NCBI GenBank assembly: GCA_039809985.1
Contig: JBDHWC010000005.1
Location: 7,689-71,688 of the forward strand
Direction of reading: 5' to 3'
DNA from: JAICJJ01 sp039809985
Lineage (GTDB): Bacteria; Chloroflexota; Chloroflexia; Thermomicrobiales; UBA6265
DNA: 64,000 bases
A program made the translations under genes and the position numbers. Numbering within the stretch: the first letter of the stretch is position 1; each line of letters opens with the position of its first letter. The notes under the pieces are model-generated. The model was not told the DNA's origin. It was given only the letters and a program-made list of their open reading frames with translations, and made no database searches. Shown here piece by piece: positions 34,297-45,248 of the stretch.

Positions 34297-35030
34297 CCGG
34301 TGCCCCGGTTCAGGAGGGCGAGGATGCTGGGGGCCGCCCCGACCAAGGTCGGCAGGCCGAGGTCGGGGGCCGAGCCGGCCGGCTGTTCGGCGTCCTCCGG
34401 CCGGACCCAGACGGTGCGGAGGCCGGCCCGGCGCGCGCCGTCGACGTCCCAGCGGTACGAGTCGCCGATGTGGACGGCACGGGCCGGCACCGCGTCGAGG
34501 CGGGAGAGGGCGTGCCAGTAGATCTCCGGCCGGCTCTTGTAGAAGCCGGCGCTGGCCGAGGTGGTGATGTCGGCGAAGGCGTCGAGGATGCCGAACCGGT
34601 CGAGGGTCCACTCCAGGAACGGGTGGTAGACCGCGCTGGAGACGATGCCGAGCGGGACCCCCGCGCGACGGAGGGCTTGCACCGTCTCGACCGAGCCGGG
34701 GGTCGGCTGGGCGACGTCGAGCGTCCGGCGCATCAGTTCGCCGACGCCGGCGGCGACCACCGCGTCGGCGGCGGCGATCCCGAGTTCGTCGAGGACGTAG
34801 GCGACGCAGGCCTCGGCCGACTGCTCGTTGCCGTGGGCGATGATCGCCTGGCGCAGGCGGTGGTAAGCGGCGTCCGCTTCGGCCAGGGCCGGCTCGGCGA
34901 GGCTCGGGCCGCCCTGCGCCGCCCACCAGCCGAGGAACGCGGAGGGCAGGTGCCGCACCTCGAGGTCGAACCACGGGTCGCACTGCGCGAGGGTGTTGTG
35001 GAAGTCGAAGGTGACCGCGGAACCGATCAT
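34293..35030 (-). CDS. HAD-superfamily hydrolase with altered motif I
   Basis: 245 residues. HAD motifs: I is FDFHNTLA (nucleophile Asp9), II is LGIVSSA, III is the Lys in GFYKSRPEI, IV is HIGDSYRWDVDGARRAG. The second Asp of motif I, the general acid/base in most phosphatases, is His11. A DFWNTL variant exists in some HAD subfamilies, so the protein is not necessarily inactive, but its reaction may differ. A helical cap lies at about 25-110. The ATG at 35030 starts just before motif I. It is coupled to trmD by 4-base overlap. Confidence 0.88.
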   Translation of the reverse strand: MIGSAVTFDFHNTLAQCDPWFDLEVRHLPSAFLGWWAAQGGPSLAEPALAEADAAYHRLRQAIIAHGNEQSAEACVAYVLDELGIAAADAVVAAGVGELMRRTLDVAQPTPGSVETVQALRRAGVPLGIVSSAVYHPFLEWTLDRFGILDAFADITTSASAGFYKSRPEIYWHALSRLDAVPARAVHIGDSYRWDVDGARRAGLRTVWVRPEDAEQPAGSAPDLGLPTLVGAAPSILALLNRGTG

Positions 35031-35269
35031 CGGGGCCTCGCTCGCCGTCGGCGGCCTGAACGCGTTCGAGGCTAGCACCCGCCGCGGGCGCGGGCAATCC
35101 GCGGCGCGGCCGGGGCGACCCGGTAAGGGTCGTCCGGGCGAGCCGCCGGGTCGTTTAGACTTCCGGTCGGAGATGGCGGCAGGCACCGTTCGTCGCGCCC
35201 CATGCCCTGCGCACCCGCGCGTCCATTGGGTACGGCCACGGCGCTCCTAGGCGAGAGGAAGCGGCACCC

Positions 35270-38095
<2,826 letters not shown>

Positions 38096-38110
38096 GCCGA
38101 CACCAAGCGG

Positions 38111-38155
38111 AACCGGCCCCCGGACGACCGGTCGACGGCGTTCCGGGGGCCGGTT
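38111..38155 (+). terminator. Hairpin terminator after acnA
   Basis: A 14-bp stem (38111-38124 with 38142-38155) and a 17-base loop start 16 bases after the acnA stop. No T tract follows. Confidence 0.55.
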
Positions 38156-38199
38156 GCATGGCCGGGCCCCGGAAGCGGGGATCGCGGCGGAGGAGCGGC

Positions 38200-39729
38200 G
38201 TGGTCGACATCCCGCGACACGCGGACACCGTGGTCGTTGGCGGCGGCACCTCCGGGTCGGTGGTTGCCGGCCTGCTGGCGGCGGCGTCGGACGAGACGGT
38301 GCTCGTCCTGGAGGCCGGCCCCGACTACGGCGCCCTCGCCGACCGGCACTGGCCGCCGGACCTGCTCGACGCGCGCGCCATCTCGGACTCACACGACTGG
38401 GGCTACGACAGCGGCTCGACCTACCCGCAGCGCACGGTGCCGTTCGAACGGGCGCGGGTGATCGGCGGCTGCTCGTCCCACAACGGCTGCGCGGCGATCT
38501 GGGGCCACCGGCGCGACTACGACGATTGGGCAGCGGCCGGTCTCGGCGGGTGGTCGACCGCGGACCTGTTGCCGTTCTTCGCGTCCGCGACGCGACGGGC
38601 TCGAGTGCGGAACTACGCGCCGGCCGAGGTGACGCCGTTCCACCGGCGCTGCCTCGACGCCGCGGCGTCGCTCGGACTGCCGCTGACCGACGACCTGAAC
38701 GACCTCGACGAGAACGAGGGGATGGCCGCCAGTCCGGTCAACATCGCAGGCGGCGTCCGCTGGAACGCGGCGCTCGCCTACCTCGACCCGGTGCGGGACC
38801 GTCCGAGCCTGTCGGTCGTCGGCAACGCGGCGGTCGACCGCGTGGTGGTCCGCGACGGTCGGGCCGTCGGCGTGGTGGTACTCGGTCCGGACGGGCCGGC
38901 GGAGGTAAGAGCCGGGCGGGTAGTGGTCAGCGGCGGCACCTACGGGTCGCCGGCGATCCTGCTGCGCTCCGGGATCGGCGACCCGGAGGCGTTGCGGCGG
39001 CTCGGCATCGCCTCGGTGGCTGGGTTGCGCGGTGTCGGCCGCAACTTGCACGACCACCCGGCGGTCACGCTCCAGCACGCCGGGAGCGCCGGGCTGGTCT
39101 CGGAGATGCAGGCGTTCGCGGCGGCGAACTGGATGCCGGAGGAGCAGACGATCGCCAAGTTGCGGTCGCGGGTCCACCCGGCGGACGAGACGGGGTTCGA
39201 CCTGCACATCTACCCGGTCGGCGGTCCGGACCCGGGCGAGCCGGGGGGCTGGCGGTGGCAGTTCCCGGTGGCCTGCATGACGCCCCGGTCGCGCGGCAGC
39301 GTCGCGCTGGCCAGCGCGGACCCGACCGTCGCACCGCTGATCGACCACGGCTACCTGTCGGACCCGGACGGGCACGACCGGGCGGTCTTGGTCGACGGGG
39401 TTCGGATCGCGCGGGAACTGGCGGCACAACCGGCGCTCGGCCCCGTGCTCGGCGCGGAGACGAAGCCCGGCCCGGCGGCGCGGACGGAGCGCGAGGTCGC
39501 GGCGTGGGTCGACGCCAGCGTGGCCCACTACTACCACCCGGTGGGAACCTGCGCGATGGGCACCGACCCCGACGCCGGCGCGGTGGTCGATGCCCGGGGC
39601 CGGGTCCACGGCGTCGACGGGCTGGTGGTTGCAGACTGCTCGGTCATTCCGACGGTGCCGCGGGCGAACACGAACATCCCGGCGTTCGTCGTCGGGGAGC
39701 GGATCGCCAGCTGGCTGACGGCAAGGTAG
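38200..39729 (+). CDS. GMC-family FAD oxidoreductase
   Basis: 509 residues. The FAD-binding Rossmann start is TVVVGGGTSGSVVAGLLA. GMC signatures follow (ARVIGGCSSHNGC; SGGTYGSPAILLRSGIG), then the catalytic His in HYYHPVGTCAMG and the Asn region ANTNIPAFVVGERIA. The family oxidises alcohols (choline, glucose and other polyols). GGAGG sits 5-6 bases before the GTG at 38200. It lies 10 bases ahead of a Gfo/Idh dehydrogenase and near an aldehyde dehydrogenase, suggesting a polyol or sugar oxidation set. Substrate unknown. Confidence 0.9.
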   Translation: MVDIPRHADTVVVGGGTSGSVVAGLLAAASDETVLVLEAGPDYGALADRHWPPDLLDARAISDSHDWGYDSGSTYPQRTVPFERARVIGGCSSHNGCAAIWGHRRDYDDWAAAGLGGWSTADLLPFFASATRRARVRNYAPAEVTPFHRRCLDAAASLGLPLTDDLNDLDENEGMAASPVNIAGGVRWNAALAYLDPVRDRPSLSVVGNAAVDRVVVRDGRAVGVVVLGPDGPAEVRAGRVVVSGGTYGSPAILLRSGIGDPEALRRLGIASVAGLRGVGRNLHDHPAVTLQHAGSAGLVSEMQAFAAANWMPEEQTIAKLRSRVHPADETGFDLHIYPVGGPDPGEPGGWRWQFPVACMTPRSRGSVALASADPTVAPLIDHGYLSDPDGHDRAVLVDGVRIARELAAQPALGPVLGAETKPGPAARTEREVAAWVDASVAHYYHPVGTCAMGTDPDAGAVVDARGRVHGVDGLVVADCSVIPTVPRANTNIPAFVVGERIASWLTAR

Positions 39730-39739
39730 CGGGGGCGAC

Positions 39740-40747
39740 ATGGTGGCGGAGGCGCGGCTTGGCGTCGGCATCCTCGGTCTCGGCCGGATCGGCTGGTTCC
39801 ACGCCCAGCAGTTGGCCTCACGCATCAGCGGGGCGACGCTCGTCGCCGCGGCGGTCGACGCCGAGCACCGGCAGCGGCTGGAGGCCGACGGCAGTGCCCC
39901 GTGCCCGCTCGTCGACGACGCCGAGGCGCTGATCGCCCGGCCGGACGTCGACGCAGTGGTCGTCGCTTCGCCGTCGAGCCTGCACGACGCCCACATCGCG
40001 CTCGCCGCGGCGGCAGGGAAGCCGGTCTTCTCCGAGAAGCCGATCGCCGACTCGGTCGCCAAGGCGCGGACGGCGGCGGCGGCGGTGCGGGCGGCGGGCA
40101 TCCCGTTCCAGATCGGGTTCCAGCGACGGTTCGACCCGTCGTACCGACGGGCCCGCGACTTGGTCGAGGCCGGCGCGATCGGGCGGGTCGAGATGTTCCG
40201 CGGCCTGACCTGCGACATTCTGCCGCCGGTGGAGTTCCTGCGGACCAGCGGCGGCCTCTTCTGGGACCTCGCGATCCACGACTTCGACGCGGCCCGCTTC
40301 CTCGTCGACGACGAGGTGGTCGCCGTCCACGCTGTCGGCTCGATCATGATCGAGCCGCGGCTGGCGGAGTTCGACGACATCGACTACGGCGCGGTGACGC
40401 TCCGGTTCCGGGGCGGCGCGCTGGGCACCTGCCAAGCGTCGTGGCGCGCGCCGTACGGGTACGACATCCGGGCCGAGGTCTTCGGCTCGCTCGGCAAGGT
40501 GGTGGCCGAGGTGGACGAGAAGTACCCGGCCAGCCTCTACGATGCCCGCGGCCGGGTCTCAGTCCGCCACGACCTGTTCACGGAGCGCTTCGCCGAGGCC
40601 TACCGGGCCGAGATGCAGGCGTTCGTCGATGCCGTGCGGGCCGGGCGTCCGCCGACGCCGGGGGTCGAGGACGCGCTGCGCGCGGTCGAGATCTCAGACG
40701 CGGCGACGCGGAGCCGCCGCGAGGGACGCTGGGTCGACATCGCCTGA
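39740..40747 (+). CDS. Gfo/Idh/MocA family oxidoreductase
   Basis: 335 residues. N-terminal NAD(P) domain (LGVGILGLGRIGWFHAQQL), the catalytic Lys in FSEKPIADS, and the C-terminal domain with GGLFWDLAIHDFDAARFL, where the Asp and His complete the usual active site. Closest in feel to inositol 2-dehydrogenases, but many sugar dehydrogenases share these motifs. It follows the GMC gene by 10 bases, so the two form an operon. Confidence 0.9.
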   Translation: MVAEARLGVGILGLGRIGWFHAQQLASRISGATLVAAAVDAEHRQRLEADGSAPCPLVDDAEALIARPDVDAVVVASPSSLHDAHIALAAAAGKPVFSEKPIADSVAKARTAAAAVRAAGIPFQIGFQRRFDPSYRRARDLVEAGAIGRVEMFRGLTCDILPPVEFLRTSGGLFWDLAIHDFDAARFLVDDEVVAVHAVGSIMIEPRLAEFDDIDYGAVTLRFRGGALGTCQASWRAPYGYDIRAEVFGSLGKVVAEVDEKYPASLYDARGRVSVRHDLFTERFAEAYRAEMQAFVDAVRAGRPPTPGVEDALRAVEISDAATRSRREGRWVDIA

Positions 40748-40851
40748 GCCGCCGCGCCGGGCCACGGCTTGGGGTCGGGGGGTAGACTTCCTCCGAATGG
40801 TGCTTCGCGGGCGGGGTGGACCCCGGCCCGACACGAATCGGAGGTGCGTTG

Positions 40852-42351
40852 GTGGTGGCTGCGCCGGCTCGTTCGCAGAAGGCGGACGGGGTCAAGACCT
40901 TCGGGAACTACATCAACGGCGAGTGGCGGCCGGCGGCGTCGGGGGCGACGACCGAGAACCGCAGCCCGGCCGACAACGACGACTTGGTCGGTCGCTTCGC
41001 CGCGTCGGATGTGGAGGACGTCAACGCCGCGATCGCGGCGGCGACCGACGCCTTCCCGGCCTGGCGGTTCACCTCGGCCCTGACCCGCGCCAACATCCTG
41101 CACAAGGCGGCGAACATCCTCGAGGGACGGATTCAGGACATCGGCCGCGAACTGACCCGCGAGGAAGGGAAGACGCTCAAGGAGGGGGTCGGCGAGACGA
41201 CCCGCGCCGTCCAGATCCTCCGCTACTACGCCGGCGAGGCGCAGCAGCCGAGCGGCGAGCACTACCCGTCGATGAGTCCGACGACGCTGCTCTACACGCT
41301 GCGGGAGCCGCTCGGGCCGATCGCGGTGATCACGCCGTGGAACTTCCCGATCGCGATCCCGGCCTGGAAGATCGCGCCGGCGCTGGCCTTCGGCAACACG
41401 GTCGTCTTCAAGCCCGCCAGCCTGACCCCGATGTGCGCGGTCCGCTTCGTCGAGGCGCTGGCCGACGCCGGTTTGCCGGCGGGGGTCGTGAACCTCGTCA
41501 CCGGCAGTTCGTCGAAGGTCGCCGAGCCTTTGACGAACGACCCGCGGATCGTGGCGATCACGTTCACCGGCTCGAACGAGGTCGGCACCGCGCTGCGGAA
41601 GACCGCGGCGGCGCGCGGCGCGAAGCTGCAACTGGAACTCGGCGGCAAGAACCCGGCGATCGTCCTCGCCGACGCCGACGTCGACCACGCGCTGCTCCAC
41701 GTCGTCAACGGCGCGATGATGAGCACCGGCCAGAAGTGCACCGCCACGTCGCGGGCGATCGTCGACCGGCGGCTGGCCGACGAGTTCACCCAGAAGCTGG
41801 CCGACCGGATCAAGTCGCTGAAGGTCGGCGACCCGCTCCACCCGGAGACCCAGATCGGCCCGGTGATCGACGAGGGGGCGGCCAAGCGGCTGGTCGACGA
41901 AGTCTCCGCCGCCGCTTCCGACGGGGCGAAGGTGGTCGCGGGCGGCGACCGGGTCAGCAACGGCGACCTCGGCCGCGGCAACTTCGTCGCGCCGACCCTG
42001 CTCGCGGACGTCGCCCCGGACTCCCGGATGGGCCAGGAGGAGATGTTCGGGCCGGTGCTCGGCGTGATCCCGGTCGACGACGTGGACGAGGCGATCTCGG
42101 TCGCCAACTCGGTGCGGTTCGGGCTGTCCGCCTCGCTCTTCACCCGCGACCTCGGCAAGGCGCTCAGTTTCGTGCAGTCGATTCAGGCGGGCGTCGTCCA
42201 CGTCAACAGCGAGACGGCGGGGGCGGAGCCGCAGGTGCCGTTCGGCGGCATGAAGGGCTCGTCGTCGTTCTCGCGCGAGCAGGGCAAGTCGGCGCGGGAG
42301 TTCTTCACGCAGGTGAAGACGGTCTACATCGACCCGCCGCCGGCAAAGTAG
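40852..42351 (+). CDS. NAD(P)+-dependent aldehyde dehydrogenase
   Basis: 499 residues. Catalytic Cys in STGQKCTATSRA and Glu in LQLELGGKNPAIV; cofactor segment ITPWNFPIAIPAWKIAPALA. The pattern resembles 2,5-dioxovalerate (alpha-ketoglutaric semialdehyde) dehydrogenases, which would close an oxidative pentose, hexuronate or inositol path with the two upstream genes, but this is inference. The GTG at 40852 is chosen because GGAGG lies 7 bases upstream; TTG 40849 and GTG 40855 are alternatives. 104 bases separate it from the previous gene. Confidence 0.9.
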   Translation: MVAAPARSQKADGVKTFGNYINGEWRPAASGATTENRSPADNDDLVGRFAASDVEDVNAAIAAATDAFPAWRFTSALTRANILHKAANILEGRIQDIGRELTREEGKTLKEGVGETTRAVQILRYYAGEAQQPSGEHYPSMSPTTLLYTLREPLGPIAVITPWNFPIAIPAWKIAPALAFGNTVVFKPASLTPMCAVRFVEALADAGLPAGVVNLVTGSSSKVAEPLTNDPRIVAITFTGSNEVGTALRKTAAARGAKLQLELGGKNPAIVLADADVDHALLHVVNGAMMSTGQKCTATSRAIVDRRLADEFTQKLADRIKSLKVGDPLHPETQIGPVIDEGAAKRLVDEVSAAASDGAKVVAGGDRVSNGDLGRGNFVAPTLLADVAPDSRMGQEEMFGPVLGVIPVDDVDEAISVANSVRFGLSASLFTRDLGKALSFVQSIQAGVVHVNSETAGAEPQVPFGGMKGSSSFSREQGKSAREFFTQVKTVYIDPPPAK

Positions 42352-42441
42352 CGTGCGTTATCGCGGCGGCACGGGCGGCTCGGCTAGAGTTCGCTCGTGT
42401 CGGCAGGTTGTTCGACCCGGAAGGGTTCTGGAGGAAAACTG

Positions 42442-42900
42442 ATGTCGAAGAAGGCACAGGCGGAGAGCACGGCGTCGGCCCACTGGACCGGCGATCTGAT
42501 GAGCGGTCACGGCGCGGTCACGAAGTCGGGCAGCGGCAAGCTGAAGGACCTGGCGGTGAGCTGGGCCAGCCGCAGCGGCACGGGCCACAAGGGCGAGACG
42601 ACGCCGGAGGAGCTGCTGGCGGCGGCGCACGCGAGTTGCTTCGCGATGGCGCTCTCGTTGGAGCTGGCGGGCGCGGGGGGCACCCCGGAGTCGCTCGACG
42701 TCACGTCCAAGGTCGGGTTCGACCCGAAGGTCGGCGGCGGCTTCGAGGTCAGTTACTCCGAGCTGACCGTCCGCGGCAAGGTGCCGGGCGTGAGCGAGGA
42801 GCAGTTCAAGGCGGCGGCGCTGGCCGCGTCGCACGGCTGCCCGGTCTCGGCCGCGCTGAAGGGCAACGTGGAGATCACGGTCGACGCCAAGCTCGTCTGA
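42442..42900 (+). CDS. OsmC-family organic hydroperoxide reductase
   Basis: 152 residues, full length. Two redox Cys sit in AAAHASCFAMALSLEL and AASHGCPVSAAL, spaced as in OsmC. The family reduces organic peroxides through a Cys pair. GGAGGAAA lies 6 bases before the ATG. It may be co-transcribed with the aldehyde dehydrogenase 90 bases upstream, or have its own promoter (a weak TAGAGT is present). It is closed by the hairpin at 42930. Confidence 0.92.
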   Translation: MSKKAQAESTASAHWTGDLMSGHGAVTKSGSGKLKDLAVSWASRSGTGHKGETTPEELLAAAHASCFAMALSLELAGAGGTPESLDVTSKVGFDPKVGGGFEVSYSELTVRGKVPGVSEEQFKAAALAASHGCPVSAALKGNVEITVDAKLV

Positions 42901-42929
42901 TCGAACGAGGCCGCAACCACGACCACAGG

Positions 42930-42955
42930 GACGGGGGCGCTCAGGCGCCCCCGTC
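42930..42955. terminator. Hairpin shared by osmC and mutM ends
   Basis: An 11-bp GC stem (42930-42940 with 42945-42955) with loop TCAG. The stop codon of mutM (42943-42941) falls in its loop, so for mutM the hairpin overlaps the last codons. Confidence 0.55.
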
Positions 42956-43801
42956 TCGCGTCGCCGGCGGTTCGGGGAGCCGTTGGCAGTGCGGGCAGTA
43001 GTGGGTGCCACGGCCGCCGACGACGATGCGCACGATCTCGCCGCCGCAGCGCGGGCAGCGCCCGTCCCGATGGCGGCCGTAGACGCGCAGGTTGGCTTGG
43101 TTCTGGCCCTCCGACCCCGTGGCGTCGCGGAACGACTGGTAGCTGGTGCCGCGCCGCGCCAGCGCCTCGTTCAGGACGGCGCGGACGGCCCGCCGCAAGC
43201 GGGCGATTTCGTCGAGGTCGAGGCTGTTCGCTGCCCGCTCCGGGTGGAGCCGGGCCCGGAAGAGGGCCTCGTCGACGTAGATGTTGCCGAGACCGGCGAC
43301 CAGCCGCTGGTCGAGGAGGACGCTCTTCACCTTGCCGGGGCGCCGCGCGAGCAGGGCCTCCAGGCGGGCGACCGTGAACGCGGACGAGAGCGGCTCGACG
43401 CCGAGCCGGCCCCGCAGGTGGTCGCTGCCGTCGTCGTCGACGTGGACGACGCGCCCGAACTTCCGCTGGTCGGCGAACCGGATGTCGTGGCCGTCGTCGA
43501 GCGCGATCACCAGGTGCTCGAAGCGGAGCGGCGGGGCGTCGGCGGGTCGGACCACCAGTTGGCCGGTCATCCGCAGGTGGACCATCAGCGCGGTGTCGTC
43601 GTCGAGGTCGAGCAGCAGGTACTTGCCGCGGCGGCGGGCGGCGACGACCACTCGGCCGACGGTCTTCGCGGCGAAGAGATCGGGCCCGTCGTCGCCGACG
43701 ACACCGGGAAAGTCGACGACGCGCACGGCGACGACGCGCCGCCCGACCACGAGCGGTTCGAGCGAGGCGCGGACGGTCTCGACCTCGGGCAGTTCTGGCA
43801 T
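42941..43801 (-). CDS. mutM: Formamidopyrimidine-DNA glycosylase
   Basis: 286 residues. Removes 8-oxoguanine and FapyG and nicks the strand. N-terminal MPELPEVE supplies the catalytic Pro and Glu; the beta-elimination Lys is in ARRRGKYLLLDL. The helix-two-turn-helix segment is LLDQRLVAGLGNIYVDEALF and the zinc finger CPRC...CPHC. The ATG at 43801 is fixed because Pro2 must be exposed. It is divergent from the HIT gene. Confidence 0.97.
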   Translation of the reverse strand: MPELPEVETVRASLEPLVVGRRVVAVRVVDFPGVVGDDGPDLFAAKTVGRVVVAARRRGKYLLLDLDDDTALMVHLRMTGQLVVRPADAPPLRFEHLVIALDDGHDIRFADQRKFGRVVHVDDDGSDHLRGRLGVEPLSSAFTVARLEALLARRPGKVKSVLLDQRLVAGLGNIYVDEALFRARLHPERAANSLDLDEIARLRRAVRAVLNEALARRGTSYQSFRDATGSEGQNQANLRVYGRHRDGRCPRCGGEIVRIVVGGRGTHYCPHCQRLPEPPATRDGGA

Positions 43802-43911
43802 ACTGCTTGGCGACCCCGGCGACGGCGACCGAGCCCGGATGCTAGCACGCGCCGGATGGGGTGCCGGACACCAGTTCCCGGCCACCGGCAGCGAGAGGAC
43901 TCCCCAAGACG

Positions 43912-44274
43912 ATGCCCGACCACGACCCGGCCGCCGACTGCGTCTTCTGCAAGATCGTCCGTGGCGATTTCGGGACCGAGTTCGTCGCCGAGAGCGAGCA
44001 CGCGGTCGCGTTTCGGGACCTTCACCCGCAAGCGCCGACGCACGTCCTCGTCGTGCCGCGCAAGCACGTCGCCGCGCTGCGCGACTTGGGCGACGACGAC
44101 ACGGTGATGGCCGCCGACCTGCTCCGGCTCGCCGCGAGGGTTGCCGCGCAGGAGGGCATCACCGACGGTGGGTACCGGGTGCTGACCAACGACGGCCCCG
44201 ACGCCGGGCAGACCGTGTTTCACCTGCACTTCCACGTGCTGGGCGGCCGCCAGTTGCACCTGCCGCTCGGCTAG
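43912..44274 (+). CDS. HIT-family nucleotide-binding protein
   Basis: 120 residues. Starts with CVFCKIVRGD, a zinc-like Cys pair, and ends with the histidine triad FHLHFHVLGGRQLHLPLG, typical of HinT-type purine nucleoside phosphoramidases. The ATG at 43912 is chosen because conservation begins nine residues later; upstream codons are not conserved. It leads a plus-strand run HIT-yqeY-ybeY. Confidence 0.93.
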   Translation: MPDHDPAADCVFCKIVRGDFGTEFVAESEHAVAFRDLHPQAPTHVLVVPRKHVAALRDLGDDDTVMAADLLRLAARVAAQEGITDGGYRVLTNDGPDAGQTVFHLHFHVLGGRQLHLPLG

Positions 44275-44322
44275 CACCGCCGCACGCGGGTCCGGGCGGC
44301 ATGCAAAGGGGACGACGCACCG

Positions 44323-44781
44323 ATGGACAATCCCACGCTGCGGCAGCGGCTCGAGGCGGACATGAAGACGGCGATGCGGGCGGGCGACGCGCCGACGCGC
44401 GACACCGTGCGCTTCATCCTGGCGCAGGTCAAGAACGCCGAGATCGACGCCCGGGGCGACCTGACGCCGGCCGCCGCCGACGCGACGCTGCGCAAGCTCG
44501 GCAAGCAGCTGCAGGACTCGATCGAGCAGTACCGGAAGGGCGGCCGGGAGGACCTGGCGGCGAAGGAGGAGGCGCAGCTCGTCGTCCTCAAGCGCTACCT
44601 GCCGGAGGAAATGGACGACGCCGAGCTTGACGCGCTCGTTGCCAACGTCGTCGGCGAGGTCGGTGCGACCAGCCCGAAGGAGATGGGCAAGGTGATCCCC
44701 GTCGTGCTGGAGCGAGCGGCAGGCCGCGCCGACGGCCGGCGGGTGAGCGCGGCGGTGAAGGCCGCCCTCGCCGGATCCTGA
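44323..44781 (+). CDS. yqeY: GatB/YqeY domain protein
   Basis: 152 residues. The YqeY fold is clear: LRQRLEADMKTAMRAGDAPTRDTVRFILAQVKNAEID, then KQLQDSIEQYRKGGREDLAAKEEAQL and YLPEEMDD. The domain resembles the tail of GatB and may bind tRNA; its exact role is unknown. It lies 20 bases before ybeY. Confidence 0.92.
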   Translation: MDNPTLRQRLEADMKTAMRAGDAPTRDTVRFILAQVKNAEIDARGDLTPAAADATLRKLGKQLQDSIEQYRKGGREDLAAKEEAQLVVLKRYLPEEMDDAELDALVANVVGEVGATSPKEMGKVIPVVLERAAGRADGRRVSAAVKAALAGS

Positions 44782-44801
44782 CGGCCGGGACGGGCGGGAA
44801 C

Positions 44802-45233
44802 GTGCTCGACCTCGAACTCGACCTGGTTCGCGAGGCCGATCCCGGCGAGACGCTCGGGGACGAGCGGTGGGCGGCGCTGGCCCGCCACGTGCTGACGGCC
44901 GAGGGTGCCTCCGGGGCGTGGAGCGTCGCCGTCGTGCTGGTGGACGACGCCCGCCTGCAGGCGCTGCACGCCGAGTTCATGGACGTCGACGAGCCGACCG
45001 ACGTGATGACCTTCCCGACCGGCGACCCGGGTGCCCCCGGCGGCGACATCGTCGTCTCGCTCGACCGGGCGCGCGAGCAGGCACCCGAGTTCGGCCTCGG
45101 GTACGCGGACGAGGTGCGGTTCCTCGTCGTCCACGGCCTGTTGCACCTCTGCGGCTGGGACGACGTCACGCCCGAGGCGCGAGCCCGGATGCTCGCGCGC
45201 GGCGCGGAGCTGATCGCCACGTTCGCCGGCTGA
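44802..45233 (+). CDS. ybeY: Endoribonuclease YbeY (16S rRNA 3' maturation), variant metal site
   Basis: 143 residues. Family motif DEPTDVMTFP and the metal site HGLLHLCGWDD. The usual HxxxHxxxxxH becomes His111, His115 and Asp121, so the third metal-binding His is replaced by Asp. The position of the E. coli Arg59 is Met60, a change also common in actinobacterial YbeY. YbeY matures the 16S 3' end and takes part in ribosome quality control. Asp could still bind metal. The GTG start at 44802 has GGGCGGG upstream. Confidence 0.92.
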   Translation: MLDLELDLVREADPGETLGDERWAALARHVLTAEGASGAWSVAVVLVDDARLQALHAEFMDVDEPTDVMTFPTGDPGAPGGDIVVSLDRAREQAPEFGLGYADEVRFLVVHGLLHLCGWDDVTPEARARMLARGAELIATFAG

Positions 45234-45248
45234 CGCTGCCCGCGGCGG

